Source of the DNA: Acinetobacter venetianus RAG-1 = CIP 110063
GTDB lineage: Bacteria > Pseudomonadota > Gammaproteobacteria > Pseudomonadales > Moraxellaceae
Assembly: GCF_000368585.1 (NCBI RefSeq)
Contig: NZ_KB849560.1
Coordinates: forward strand, 62,001 to 126,000
Direction of reading: 5' to 3'
Length of the DNA: 64,000 nucleotides
Shown piece by piece: positions 38,465 to 48,101 of the stretch. The notes under the pieces are model-generated. The model saw only the letters and a program-made list of their open reading frames with translations. It did no database searches and was not told the DNA's origin. Position numbers and translations under genes: made by a program. Position 1 is the first letter of the stretch; every line of letters starts with the position of its first letter.

Positions 38465-40339
38465 TTAGTTCACTCTAACTTCATCACTACGCTTGTAGCC
38501 ATCAACATAATATTCAAGCTGGGTTAATGCCCAATCAACGTCATGTTCGACCGCAGTCATTTGATTAATTCTATCAAAAATCAATTGAATTTCAGCTAAT
38601 GGATAATGTTTCTCAAAAGACCGTAAAATACGAGTATGTTCTGTGTATTCTGTATTTTCTTGATCAATCAATAATTCCTCATACAGCTTTTCGCCTGGAC
38701 GCAATCCGCTATATGCAATTTCAATATCACCGTCTAATGATCCAGCTTCACGTACAGTTAAGCCGCTTAACTTGATCATTTGTCGAGCCAAATCTTGAAT
38801 ACGTACAGGCTCACCCATATCAAGCAGAAATACATCTCCTCCTGTCCCGAGTGCGCCTGCCTGAATCACCAACTGTGATGCTTCAGGAATCGTCATAAAA
38901 TAACGTGTAACGTCTGGATGGGTTACGGTAATCGGCCCACCACGTGCAATTTGCTGCTTAAATAATGGTACAACAGAACCCGAAGACCCAAGCACATTAC
39001 CAAAACGAACAATACTAATTTGGGTATTGGGTTGTGTATCAGCAACCGCTTGGCAGTAAAGTTCAGCCATTCGTTTTGAAGCCCCCATCACATTGGTTGG
39101 ACGTACAGCTTTGTCAGTAGAAATTAAAACAAAAGTCTCAACACCATTTTTAATAGCGGCATTCAGGCTATTTGCTGTACCAATCGAGTTGTTTTTCAAT
39201 CCCGCGATTGGATTACACTCAACAAGTGGTACATGTTTATAAGCAGCTGCATGATAAACCGTCTGAATGTGGTACTGTTCAATAATGCGTTCTAGTTTTT
39301 GTTGGTCTTGTACTGTTCCTAAAATTGGAATAATTTCGCAATTCGCTGTCTGTCTCAACTCTTTTTCAATGTCATACAAAGCGAATTCTGTTAATTCATA
39401 TAACACCAACATTTTAGGATTATTTTTGATGATCTGACGACATAATTCAGAACCAATAGAACCACCCGCACCTGTCACCATCACAATCTTATTTTGAATA
39501 TTTTTTGCGAGTAGATGTGAAATAGGAGGAACTGGATCACGTCCCAACAAGTCAATAATATCAACTTCTTGGATGTCTGAAATTTGTATTTCCCCATCAA
39601 CCAGTTGCGTCAGTCCAGGTAATTCAGTAATTTTTAAATGCGCATTTTCAAACTGTTGAATAATTTCTGTCTTTCTGACGCGACCAACCGAAGGAAGTGC
39701 CAGTAAAATTTCCTCGATCCGATCTTTCTCAAACCGCTGTAATGCTTTTTCAACAGAATATACTTTTAAACCACCAACGATTTGGCCTTGTAATGATGCA
39801 TAATCATCTATAAAGAAAACTGGTAAATGATCATCTGAACGATGCAAGGCAGCGGCCATTTGTTGTCCAGCATCACCTGCACCATATATCGCAATACGTT
39901 TCCGTCCAATTTCTGAATAAAATGAAGCCTTAATAATAAAACGGATAGAAGCTCGGCTAATCCAAACCCAAGCAAACATCATAAATCCAAACATAAATGG
40001 GATGGACATTGGGATATAAGCTTGTGTACATGTACTTAGGGTGTAGAGCGCGATCATGCTTAAGCTAACAGCGATCGCTAACTTAACAATAAATACTTCA
40101 TTAAAGGTTCGAACAATAAAGCGATAAACACCCGTGATTGCCAAACTCAAAATTGCAATTAAGGTGACAAGCAAAATGCCATGATCAATGCCTGGGATAA
40201 TTTTGGCACCCAAATCAAATAGGCGGATGACATAGCACAACCATAAGATCACTGGAAAAGCTAAAGCATCCAAGATAACAAGGAATATTTGCTTAAATAA
40301 TCTTGGCGCAGAGGCAAATTGATGAATAATCTTTTTCAC
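38465..40339 (-). CDS. gdr: UDP-N-acetylglucosamine 4,6-dehydratase, membrane-bound (PglF/WbpM type)
   Basis: Inner-membrane protein of 624 residues: four N-terminal membrane segments (about 15-130), a first Rossmann region (GAGDAGQQMAAAL), and a catalytic SDR domain with GAGGSIGSELCRQI near residue 290. The catalytic residues appear in the FVLISTDKAVRPTNVMGASKRMAE block, where Met precedes the Lys as in this group. It makes the 4-keto-6-deoxy sugar for QuiNAc4NAc. Also called weeK in this genus. A 137-base gap precedes it. Confidence 0.86.
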   Translation of the reverse strand: MKKIIHQFASAPRLFKQIFLVILDALAFPVILWLCYVIRLFDLGAKIIPGIDHGILLVTLIAILSLAITGVYRFIVRTFNEVFIVKLAIAVSLSMIALYTLSTCTQAYIPMSIPFMFGFMMFAWVWISRASIRFIIKASFYSEIGRKRIAIYGAGDAGQQMAAALHRSDDHLPVFFIDDYASLQGQIVGGLKVYSVEKALQRFEKDRIEEILLALPSVGRVRKTEIIQQFENAHLKITELPGLTQLVDGEIQISDIQEVDIIDLLGRDPVPPISHLLAKNIQNKIVMVTGAGGSIGSELCRQIIKNNPKMLVLYELTEFALYDIEKELRQTANCEIIPILGTVQDQQKLERIIEQYHIQTVYHAAAYKHVPLVECNPIAGLKNNSIGTANSLNAAIKNGVETFVLISTDKAVRPTNVMGASKRMAELYCQAVADTQPNTQISIVRFGNVLGSSGSVVPLFKQQIARGGPITVTHPDVTRYFMTIPEASQLVIQAGALGTGGDVFLLDMGEPVRIQDLARQMIKLSGLTVREAGSLDGDIEIAYSGLRPGEKLYEELLIDQENTEYTEHTRILRSFEKHYPLAEIQLIFDRINQMTAVEHDVDWALTQLEYYVDGYKRSDEVRVN

Positions 40340-40476
40340 AATGATCTTCTAAACAACTCTTTAACAGTTTTATCTTTATAGACACCTCACTTTAAAAAGT
40401 CGAAATGCCTCTTACATTTTTAATTTCATAATCAGGGATTAATTATAAACTCTGATTCTGGATATTACTCAACAAT

Positions 40477-41652
40477 TTAATCATCAATTGCTTGGATCAC
40501 GTTCTGAATAGCCACTACTGTTTTTGTAATGCTATCTTCACTTAATGTCGGATGTACCAAAAACATTAAACTTGTCTCACCAAGTTGTTGCGCATTTTCC
40601 AACCGCTGTTCAGGGCGCCACGGCGTATTATCAAAAGCGTGTTCCAAATACACCTCAGAACAAGAACCACTAAAGCAAGGCACATTTTGCGAATTAATCT
40701 CTTGCATGATTCTGTCCCGTGACCAACCTTCAGGTAATGCAGCCAAATTGACTTGTACATAGCATTTATAATGCGCATGCACATAATCATTCGAAGGTAA
40801 GTGAACTGTAAAATATGGAGAATCGGCAAAAGCTTTTAGAATTTTTTCTGCATTCTCAGTTCGTTTTTGTGTCCACTCTGCCATACGTGTCAGTTGAATA
40901 CGACCAATCACTGCCTGCATTTCCATCATACGCCAATTGGTTCCAAATGAGTCATGTAACCAACGAAAACCGGGGGGATGTTGTTTATTATAAATACTAT
41001 CAAAATTCTTACCATGATCTTTATAAGACCACATTTTCTTCCAAAGGCTTTCATCATTGGTCGTGACCATGCCACCTTCGCCACCTGTGGTCATAATTTT
41101 ATCTTGGCAAAAAGACCAAGCTGAAATATGCCCAATTGAACCCGCTGGTTTACCTTTATACTGTGCACCATGCGCTTGCGCGCAATCTTCAATAACATAC
41201 AGCCCCTTTTCTTCAGCCAGCTGCATGATCGGATTCATATCACACATCCAGCCCGCCAAGTGCACACAAATAATCGCTTTGGTTCTCGGAGTCAGTACCG
41301 CTTCAATGGTAGCTCGTGAAATATTTTGAGAGTCCAGCTCAACATCAGCAAAGATAGGATTAGCACCAGCGGTAACAATTGAACTGGCTGAGGCAAGGAA
41401 AGTTCGTGAAGTAACAATTACATCATCACCAGCTCCAATTCCCAGAGCTTTTAAAGCCACATCTAGAGCAACTGTACCATTGGTTAAAGCCACCGCATAT
41501 TGAGTGCCAGCAAATGTTGCGAACTCCTTTTCAAACTCTCGGCATTCTTGCCCTGTCCAGTAATTTACTTTATTTGAAAGTAATACATCTTTAACTGCGT
41601 CTGCTTCTTCTTGCGTAAAACTTGGCCATGGTTCGAATGCCGTGTTCAACAT
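40477..41652 (-). CDS. qhbB: DegT/DnrJ-type sugar aminotransferase (PglE-like)
   Basis: PLP aminotransferase of 391 residues that would aminate the 4-keto sugar made by Gdr. DVIVTSRTFLASASSIVTAGANPIFADVELDSQNI and VIEDCAQAHGAQYKGKPAGSIGHISAWSFCQDKIMTTGGEGGM-type sequence show the fold; the PLP Lys is in FCQDKIMTTGEGG-like context. Its partner genes gdr and qhbA flank it. The locus name qhbB follows Acinetobacter K-locus usage (weeJ elsewhere). Confidence 0.82.
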   Translation of the reverse strand: MLNTAFEPWPSFTQEEADAVKDVLLSNKVNYWTGQECREFEKEFATFAGTQYAVALTNGTVALDVALKALGIGAGDDVIVTSRTFLASASSIVTAGANPIFADVELDSQNISRATIEAVLTPRTKAIICVHLAGWMCDMNPIMQLAEEKGLYVIEDCAQAHGAQYKGKPAGSIGHISAWSFCQDKIMTTGGEGGMVTTNDESLWKKMWSYKDHGKNFDSIYNKQHPPGFRWLHDSFGTNWRMMEMQAVIGRIQLTRMAEWTQKRTENAEKILKAFADSPYFTVHLPSNDYVHAHYKCYVQVNLAALPEGWSRDRIMQEINSQNVPCFSGSCSEVYLEHAFDNTPWRPEQRLENAQQLGETSLMFLVHPTLSEDSITKTVVAIQNVIQAIDD

Positions 41653-41683
41653 TGTAATTTCCTGATCTATAAAATAATATGGC

Positions 41684-42334
41684 TTACTTTTTTTCTAAAA
41701 TTCTTGCTGGGTTACCAATCACAGTTACGCCTGCTGGCACACTCTTAGTTACCACTGCACCCATCCCAACTACAGCACCTTTACCAATCACCAAGGGCTT
41801 GTCTGGTGTTCCTTGTTTGATCACTGCACCTGTACCAATATAGGCATGGTCCTCAATATGAATATTTCCATTACATTTTACTCCTGGTGCAAAGGTAACG
41901 TAATCACCAATCACACAATCATGAGCGACGTAACTATAGATATTAGCGTGGAAAAACTTGCCAATTTTAATATTTGAGGTCAAACAAGTGAATGGGCAAA
42001 GCAGACTCCCTTCACCGATCTCTACCTCATCCAAAACCATTGTATTGTCTGCTTGTATCGCTAAATGTTGAACTCCATCCTCATTTAGACGCACGACTAG
42101 TTTTTCACGAACAATACTGTTCGCGATCGCAATCGTTACAGCCTTATGTGTAGCTGTGTTATTAATAAAATCTGTGTAGGTTAAAACCGAATAACCATTC
42201 AGTCTACCACCTGCTTGGCCATCATCAATAAAAACAAATTGTTCTTTTTGCAAAGTTGGGAATTTTTGGCGGACTAATGGCATCACTTCTTTACCAAAAC
42301 CACTCGCACCATATACACCAATAAATTCTGTCAT
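41684..42334 (-). CDS. qhbA: PglD-like sugar O/N-acetyltransferase
   Basis: Acetyltransferase of 216 residues with an N-terminal Rossmann-like UDP-sugar domain (GVYGASGFGKEVMPLV) and a C-terminal left-handed beta-helix of hexapeptide repeats, from about residue 100, containing YVAHDCVIGDYVTFAPGVKCNG with the catalytic His. It would acetylate the 4-amino group to give UDP-QuiNAc4NAc. Some homologues add a hydroxybutyryl group instead. It overlaps itrB by 4 bases. Confidence 0.82.
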   Translation of the reverse strand: MTEFIGVYGASGFGKEVMPLVRQKFPTLQKEQFVFIDDGQAGGRLNGYSVLTYTDFINNTATHKAVTIAIANSIVREKLVVRLNEDGVQHLAIQADNTMVLDEVEIGEGSLLCPFTCLTSNIKIGKFFHANIYSYVAHDCVIGDYVTFAPGVKCNGNIHIEDHAYIGTGAVIKQGTPDKPLVIGKGAVVGMGAVVTKSVPAGVTVIGNPARILEKK

Positions 42335-42942
42335 TTATCTGACTCCTTATTATTTGTTCCTGTAAATTTACTCATTGTTGCTTCTCCAGCTTCACTGATA
42401 TCATCTTTAGCGATGACCTTCTTCACTGTCTGCAACATAATTTTAAAGTCTAGCCAAAGTGATCTGTTTTCCACATACCATGTGTCTAGTTTAAATTTTT
42501 GTTCCCAACTAATTGCATTACGCCCATTGACCTGTGCATGTCCTGTCATTCCTGGACGTACATCATGACGTTTGGCCTGTTCTTTATTATATAAAGGTAA
42601 ATATTCCATCAATAATGGACGTGGTCCCACGATACTCATATCGCCTTTAATCACATTCCAAAGCTCAGGCATTTCATCCAAGCTTGTTGAACGTAACATC
42701 TTGCCAAAAGGGGTTAAACGCTCATTATCTGGTAATGGATTACCTTGTTCATCAAGTGCATCCTTCATGGTGCGGAACTTAATCATTTCAAAGGGTTTGC
42801 CATGTAAACCAGGACGAACCTGACGAAACAAAACTGGTGAACCTAGGTTCTTTTTTACCTTATGTGCTACATAAAAATATAAAGGTGAAAGCAACACCAG
42901 CGCAGTGGAAGCAATAACAATATCCAGTAAACGCTTAATCAT
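42331..42942 (-). CDS. itrB: Initiating sugar-phosphate transferase (PglC-like)
   Basis: Monotopic membrane phosphoglycosyltransferase of 203 residues that would attach QuiNAc4NAc-1-P to undecaprenyl phosphate. The N-terminal membrane helix is followed by KFRTMKDA, with the catalytic Asp-Glu pair in STSLDEMPELWNVIKGDMSIVGPRPLL, and RPGMTGHAQVNGRNA. Short size and the missing WbaP-type membrane domain match PglC/ItrB. The ATG at 42942 follows AGGAG; a 32-codon upstream extension overlaps the GT gene and is rejected. Confidence 0.87.
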   Translation of the reverse strand: MIKRLLDIVIASTALVLLSPLYFYVAHKVKKNLGSPVLFRQVRPGLHGKPFEMIKFRTMKDALDEQGNPLPDNERLTPFGKMLRSTSLDEMPELWNVIKGDMSIVGPRPLLMEYLPLYNKEQAKRHDVRPGMTGHAQVNGRNAISWEQKFKLDTWYVENRSLWLDFKIMLQTVKKVIAKDDISEAGEATMSKFTGTNNKESDK

Positions 42943-42943
42943 A

Positions 42944-44155
42944 TTACGCTCCTGTGACCCAATCAGAAAATTTCTGCGAAAGAATAGAACGGTTAAATTG
43001 CTCTCTGGCAACCTGCTGACCATTTCTGCCCATTTCAATCAATTTTTCGCGCTGATTCGCTGCCTGTTCCAAAGCATCAGCAAATGCTTGAGGATTCTCT
43101 GGGGGTACAGCAAAACCACATTGCTGTTTAGTAATTAACTCCGCTAACCATCCCGGATAATTATTTAAAACGGGCAGGCCAGCTGAAATATAATCAAAAA
43201 ATTTATTCGGCGAGGTTCCATAATAAAAGGCTGGAACATTGGCTAAAATTTGTAACCCAATATCTGCACTGGCCATAAGACCTGCTAACTTTGCTTTATT
43301 AACAGGATCATGAAAAATCACATTATCCAATTGAAGCTCGGCCGCTCGTTCAAGCAATGCTTTTTTCTGCATGCCATCCCCAACCAAAACCAATTTAATG
43401 TCCGTTCTTTGACGTTTTTTCAATTCAACTGCTGCGTCTAACACGGCATTAAGACCATTGGCCAAGCCATGTGTCCCAGTAAAAATTGCCATAAGGTCTG
43501 TTGGTTGAACACCCTCTGGTCGCCATGCTTGATGTTCAGATGCAAAAATATCTAAATCACAACCATTTGGAATAGAAGCTACTTTTTCAGGGGCAATCCC
43601 TCGTTTAATAATGCCGTCCACAATACCTGGAGACAATCCCACTAAACGATCAGCTGAATGATAAGAGGTCCACTCAAGCACAGACATCATCCATAAAACA
43701 ATTGGGTTTTTGATCACCCCCATCGCTTTAGGCAGCTCTGGCCATAGATCCCGGACTTCGAAAACAAATGGTTTACGTCGAAACCACTTGGCAAAAATAC
43801 CCGGAATACCCGCCGTTAATGGTGTTGTTGTCGCAAATACAACATCGTATTGTTCAGTCAAAGCAACTTTGATCGATTTAAAGGCAAAACTTAAAAAAAT
43901 TAAAATACGCTTGAGAAAAGAAAGCGCATTTGAATAAGGCAGTTCAAATTCTATGATATCAATGCCATCGACCATACCACGGCGCATTCCTTTATTAAAA
44001 GGCTGGGTTAAACCCGTTTGACCTGCACCAAAAGAACCACAAACCATCGTCACCTGATGGCCATTACGAATGAGCGATTGAGCCATAGCATAGGAACGGA
44101 TTCCTGCTGACCCTTTAGGTGTCGAGAAATGCTGATGGAAATATAAAATTTTCAT
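42944..44155 (-). CDS. GT4-family glycosyltransferase (WbuB-like)
   Basis: GT-B fold transferase of 403 residues. HFSTPKGSAGIRSYAMAQSLIRNGHQVTMVCG at the N-terminus, FEVRDLWPELPKAMGV, and the C-terminal SPNKFFDYISAGLPVLNNYPGWLAELI (donor E-x7-E region) are typical of WbuB-like enzymes. Its neighbour itrB suggests that it adds the second sugar to the QuiNAc4NAc-lipid. It overlaps the heparinase-like gene by 4 bases. Confidence 0.83.
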   Translation of the reverse strand: MKILYFHQHFSTPKGSAGIRSYAMAQSLIRNGHQVTMVCGSFGAGQTGLTQPFNKGMRRGMVDGIDIIEFELPYSNALSFLKRILIFLSFAFKSIKVALTEQYDVVFATTTPLTAGIPGIFAKWFRRKPFVFEVRDLWPELPKAMGVIKNPIVLWMMSVLEWTSYHSADRLVGLSPGIVDGIIKRGIAPEKVASIPNGCDLDIFASEHQAWRPEGVQPTDLMAIFTGTHGLANGLNAVLDAAVELKKRQRTDIKLVLVGDGMQKKALLERAAELQLDNVIFHDPVNKAKLAGLMASADIGLQILANVPAFYYGTSPNKFFDYISAGLPVLNNYPGWLAELITKQQCGFAVPPENPQAFADALEQAANQREKLIEMGRNGQQVAREQFNRSILSQKFSDWVTGA

Positions 44156-45966
44156 GTTAAATCTTTAATTACAGTAAAAATTGTAGTCGCTTGTGTAGCA
44201 ATCACTTCTAGAACAGGCACTTTGCTCTTTTGATAGTAGTACCTAGACTCCTCTCCCTCACTCCAACGAAGAGTGATCGGATGCTCAGCCTCTAAAATAA
44301 TCTCCACTTTACCATTGCTTAGAACATTGTTCTCAAGAGTCCAATGATCTGGCTGTAAACGCCAACGTAAGACCGCTTGTTGCTGAAAACCAGAGATATT
44401 ATCTGCTATTTTAATTGCATTATCTGTTAATGAAATTTTACGGTGGTGTGTACAACCCCAATGATCTTGATAACCACAACCAAATTCATTAGCGCTATAC
44501 GTTAATTCTTTTGGTGTCAGCCATGCACCAAATAAAAAGCGACTTAAACGCGGCATTTGTTGATGTTGATCAAACTCAACGGTATTGTGACTAGCAACGC
44601 CAGAAAAGTAGTTTAAATCTTCTACGGTGGAATTATAACTATAAGTTCCACCATCGCGTAAAAGGTTTCGTCCTTTAAACCAAACATCCAGATGCAAAGC
44701 ATCACATTGACTTGGACGAAATTTGAATTTCGGCAATTTGAATGCAATAAAGAAATTATTATTTTGAGAACTCATCAAACCGCTTTCATTAAAAAATTGA
44801 TTTCGCGAAGGCAGCTCAAAGTTATCTTGCTTCAATTTTTGTATTTGAAAGAACGTTAGACTTTCATCATATGAATCTGGTTCTGGATAATAACTATGTT
44901 GATGGAATAAGGTACTTGCCAACTGAACTGTTGGTCTAAAATCACGATAATCCGTTTGGCTTACAGGAATCAGTCGCGCACCATCATTGGCACCTAAATT
45001 AGGGACATCCCCATCAGCTTGGGTTAATACATATAACCAGTCTGTCGCTTTCTGCAATTGACGGTATAGTTGTCCTGAAAAAGGCTTCAATTCAAATTTT
45101 TGGCGGACGATTTCAGCTAAGCAATAAGAGTCCAGCATCACTCGATGGTAATTAATCGAATATTGACTAAAACCACCATCTTGCATAATGAGCTTAGTTG
45201 CTCGGTTCAGCAACCATTTCTCACCCAATGCCTGCCATTTCTGATATTGAGACTTAGGTTTCCAAAGATTTAGAACAGCTCCACCGATATACAATGCAGC
45301 TGCCTCAGATGTCCCATGATTATTATCCTGAGCAATGGCATAATCAATTGTAGGTTCAATACGCTTTAAATGTGCCTCGATAAATGCACAGACATTGTCA
45401 TGCGGATGCTGCTCTTGCTCTAAACCGATGAGTGCAGTAATGATATGCATGACACGGATGGATGCTTCCTGCCCACATTTCCAATTCGGCCCAAAATAAG
45501 CAGGGTTCTTCTCACACCAATCATTCAACCATAAATCAAGCTGAACCAATGCTTGCCCATCTCTCACTTGACGCTCGTGTAAAACAAGGTCTATTAGCCA
45601 ATCAAAACGAGAAGCCTCCCATATTCCTTTAATATCACCAACATTTCCATCAAAATCTGGAATTTGATACCAAGCTTTTTCTGTATTTTGAAAAATATGT
45701 TGGGTTAAAGGACTATAGAACCAATTCGGCAGCTGTCCAGCCACTGGATACTTGAGGTATCCAAAGGCTGTTAAAGTTGAGTTTACGGGCACATTCATAG
45801 TGCCAGTGGGTGCACTCTGACTAAAGAAGCAACCCATTGGCAATTGAGCAGACAACTTTTGTACAGGGTTTAGACCTGTTTTTACGCCTACACGATATTT
45901 AAACACTCTGAACAAATTAAACAGCCCTAATGCAAGCGCTGTTTGACCTTTCATGACTAAACTCAT
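44152..45966 (-). CDS. Heparinase II/III-like protein
   Basis: Polysaccharide-lyase-like protein of 604 residues: an alpha/alpha toroid N-terminal part (about 70-370, including DNNHGTSEAAALYIGGA and FSQYSINYHRVML) and a beta-sandwich C-terminal part (RPSQCDALHLDVWFKGRNLLRDGGTYSY, then SHNTVEFD). The N-H and Y-H pairs are where catalytic residues sit in such lyases. No signal peptide was seen, so it probably acts in the cytosol. Such proteins recur next to two-domain oxidoreductases in capsule loci. Function is not settled; a lyase, an uronate-modifying role or a structural role are all possible. Confidence 0.75.
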   Translation of the reverse strand: MSLVMKGQTALALGLFNLFRVFKYRVGVKTGLNPVQKLSAQLPMGCFFSQSAPTGTMNVPVNSTLTAFGYLKYPVAGQLPNWFYSPLTQHIFQNTEKAWYQIPDFDGNVGDIKGIWEASRFDWLIDLVLHERQVRDGQALVQLDLWLNDWCEKNPAYFGPNWKCGQEASIRVMHIITALIGLEQEQHPHDNVCAFIEAHLKRIEPTIDYAIAQDNNHGTSEAAALYIGGAVLNLWKPKSQYQKWQALGEKWLLNRATKLIMQDGGFSQYSINYHRVMLDSYCLAEIVRQKFELKPFSGQLYRQLQKATDWLYVLTQADGDVPNLGANDGARLIPVSQTDYRDFRPTVQLASTLFHQHSYYPEPDSYDESLTFFQIQKLKQDNFELPSRNQFFNESGLMSSQNNNFFIAFKLPKFKFRPSQCDALHLDVWFKGRNLLRDGGTYSYNSTVEDLNYFSGVASHNTVEFDQHQQMPRLSRFLFGAWLTPKELTYSANEFGCGYQDHWGCTHHRKISLTDNAIKIADNISGFQQQAVLRWRLQPDHWTLENNVLSNGKVEIILEAEHPITLRWSEGEESRYYYQKSKVPVLEVIATQATTIFTVIKDLT

Positions 45967-48101
45967 GTTTGTGCTCTTAAAATTTCGGCAACCTGAATGG
46001 TCACTCTAGCAACTTCAAAAATTTCATCGGCAGGAATTGGTGCTTCTTTTCCATCTCGAATACTGTCTACAAAGACCGCAGCACAAGTATCTTGACCTTT
46101 ATCTTGACGCCATAGATTCATCTTGTTAAATCCAGGCCAACCAAATGCTTTTAGCTTTCTGAAATTATCTAATTGTAGTACTCGACCTGCTGTAAAGACT
46201 TCTACACGCTCTTTAGGGAAGCTTGAAGCGCCATTTGCTAAGTAGAAAATTGTGCCAAATGACCCATCTTCAAAGCCAAGCGTAATTGAAGCCTTATCTT
46301 CTAGAACCTGTACGGCATCAGTTTCGCCCATACGTCGAGCCTGAACAGATACAATTTTTGAACCAGCTAGGAAGCGCATCAAGTCGATAAAGTGACATGC
46401 TTCACCGATAATACGCCCTCCACCAACAGCATTATCTTGTGTCCAATGATCCGCGGGTATCGCACCTGCATTCATGGTCATGATAAAACTCTTCGGCTCT
46501 TTCACTGTATCCAGCAAAGTTTTCATTTTTTGCACTTGTGGGGAGAAACGACGATTGAAGCCCACCATGACTCGTGCATATTGATTATTCTGGATATTTT
46601 GATTGTAAACAGTTTCAATTTTTTCAATTTCTTCGACAGTCAGAGCCAATGGCTTTTCAACAAAAACATTCTTACCTGCCGATAAAACTCTTTCTACAAA
46701 GTATGCATGGCTATTATGGCGGGTCGCAATCGCAACGGTATTGATATCTTTATTATTTAATAAACCATCCAGATCTGTCGAAGCTTCGGCAAATCCTGTT
46801 TTTTCTCCATGAATAACCCCATTAATGCCGCCAGAAGTTACGATGGTATGTAATTGAGAAGATGCTTTTTTGAAAGCCGGTATCAACACACGTGAAGCAT
46901 AGTTGCCTGCCCCAATAAAACCAACCACAGCATTTTTGGCTTCAATAGAAATTGGACGTAATACCACTCGCTTTTCTAAACGGGTTTCGACTGGAGAGTT
47001 ATATTTAAGCAATAAACCCAAACCAGATTTGTCTTCCGTCAATGCATCATATGCTTTCGGTGCATCTTCAAATTCAAATCGCTGCGTAATTAATGGTTCT
47101 ACATTTAAGGTTCCCGCAGACATCATATCCAAAACGGCAACAAAGTTACGTTGCTCAGTCCAGCGAACAAAGCCAAGTGGATAGTCATTACCCTTGTCTT
47201 CATATCCAGTATCATAACGACCTGGACCATATGAACAAGAAACTTGGAAACTGAGTTCCTTTTCATAAAAATCTGCGCGGTTTAACTCTAAGCCTGTTAC
47301 ACCAACTAGAATAATACGACCACGTTTTCGGCTCATTCGTGCTGCTTGAATAACAGGATCACTTACCTTGGTAGAAGCAGTAATAATGACACCATCTACA
47401 CCCACACCGCGACTAAATGCCAGACCCACAGCAACTGGATCTTCACCTTTACCAGGATTACAGATCTCTGCACCGAATTGTTTTGCCAAATCTAATTTAC
47501 TTTGATCAAAGTCAATGGCGAGAACACGACAGCCATTTGCTCTTAGCATCTGGATGGTGAGCAGACCAATAAGACCCGCACCTGTGACGACAAAGCTTTC
47601 ACCCAAAGTCGGTTGAGCAAGACGGATACCTTGCAAGCCAATACTTGCGACGACAGCAAAAGAAGCAGCTTCATCACTGACATTATCTGGAATTTTTGCA
47701 CAAAGGTTTTTAGGTACTTTCACCATATCAGCATGTGGACCATTTGACACAACACGATCACCAACTTGGAAATCATCTACATTAGCGCCTACTTCATGCA
47801 CAATACCCACATTGCAATAACCTAATGCAAGTGGTTGAGCTAGCTTTGACTTTACAGCATCGTAAGTTGTTAACAGGCCATCTGTTTGTACTTTTTCCAG
47901 TACCATTTTCACTTTTTCAGGTTGCTGGCGTGCTTTATCAATTAGAGATGCTTTACCAAACCCAACCAGCATTCGTTCTGTTCCAGCAGAAATAAGCGAA
48001 GTCGTTGTGGAAATCAGTAAATGACCTTTTGAACATTGTGGTACTGGAGCTTCGGTCACAGTCGTACCACCATTTGCCATATCTTGAAGAATTTGTTTCA
48101 T
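45963..48101 (-). CDS. Two-domain oxidoreductase: MDR alcohol dehydrogenase fused to Gfo/Idh/MocA
   Basis: Protein of 712 residues. Residues 1-370 are a zinc-type medium-chain dehydrogenase (VTGAGLIGLLTIQML Rossmann site). Residues 385-712 are a Gfo/Idh/MocA dehydrogenase (AVVGFIGAGNYASRVLIPAF Rossmann site; VFVEKPLALTVEEIEKIE carries the EKP motif; GGGRIIGEACHFIDL). The two partners would act on one sugar intermediate in sequence. Start overlaps the GT gene end, and it overlaps the heparinase-like gene by 4 bases, so these two probably work together. Confidence 0.82.
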   Translation of the reverse strand: MKQILQDMANGGTTVTEAPVPQCSKGHLLISTTTSLISAGTERMLVGFGKASLIDKARQQPEKVKMVLEKVQTDGLLTTYDAVKSKLAQPLALGYCNVGIVHEVGANVDDFQVGDRVVSNGPHADMVKVPKNLCAKIPDNVSDEAASFAVVASIGLQGIRLAQPTLGESFVVTGAGLIGLLTIQMLRANGCRVLAIDFDQSKLDLAKQFGAEICNPGKGEDPVAVGLAFSRGVGVDGVIITASTKVSDPVIQAARMSRKRGRIILVGVTGLELNRADFYEKELSFQVSCSYGPGRYDTGYEDKGNDYPLGFVRWTEQRNFVAVLDMMSAGTLNVEPLITQRFEFEDAPKAYDALTEDKSGLGLLLKYNSPVETRLEKRVVLRPISIEAKNAVVGFIGAGNYASRVLIPAFKKASSQLHTIVTSGGINGVIHGEKTGFAEASTDLDGLLNNKDINTVAIATRHNSHAYFVERVLSAGKNVFVEKPLALTVEEIEKIETVYNQNIQNNQYARVMVGFNRRFSPQVQKMKTLLDTVKEPKSFIMTMNAGAIPADHWTQDNAVGGGRIIGEACHFIDLMRFLAGSKIVSVQARRMGETDAVQVLEDKASITLGFEDGSFGTIFYLANGASSFPKERVEVFTAGRVLQLDNFRKLKAFGWPGFNKMNLWRQDKGQDTCAAVFVDSIRDGKEAPIPADEIFEVARVTIQVAEILRAQT

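Noticed and set aside
43710..43937. Plus-strand frame opposite the GT4 gene
   Set aside because: Antisense to a conserved glycosyltransferase and with no supporting signal.
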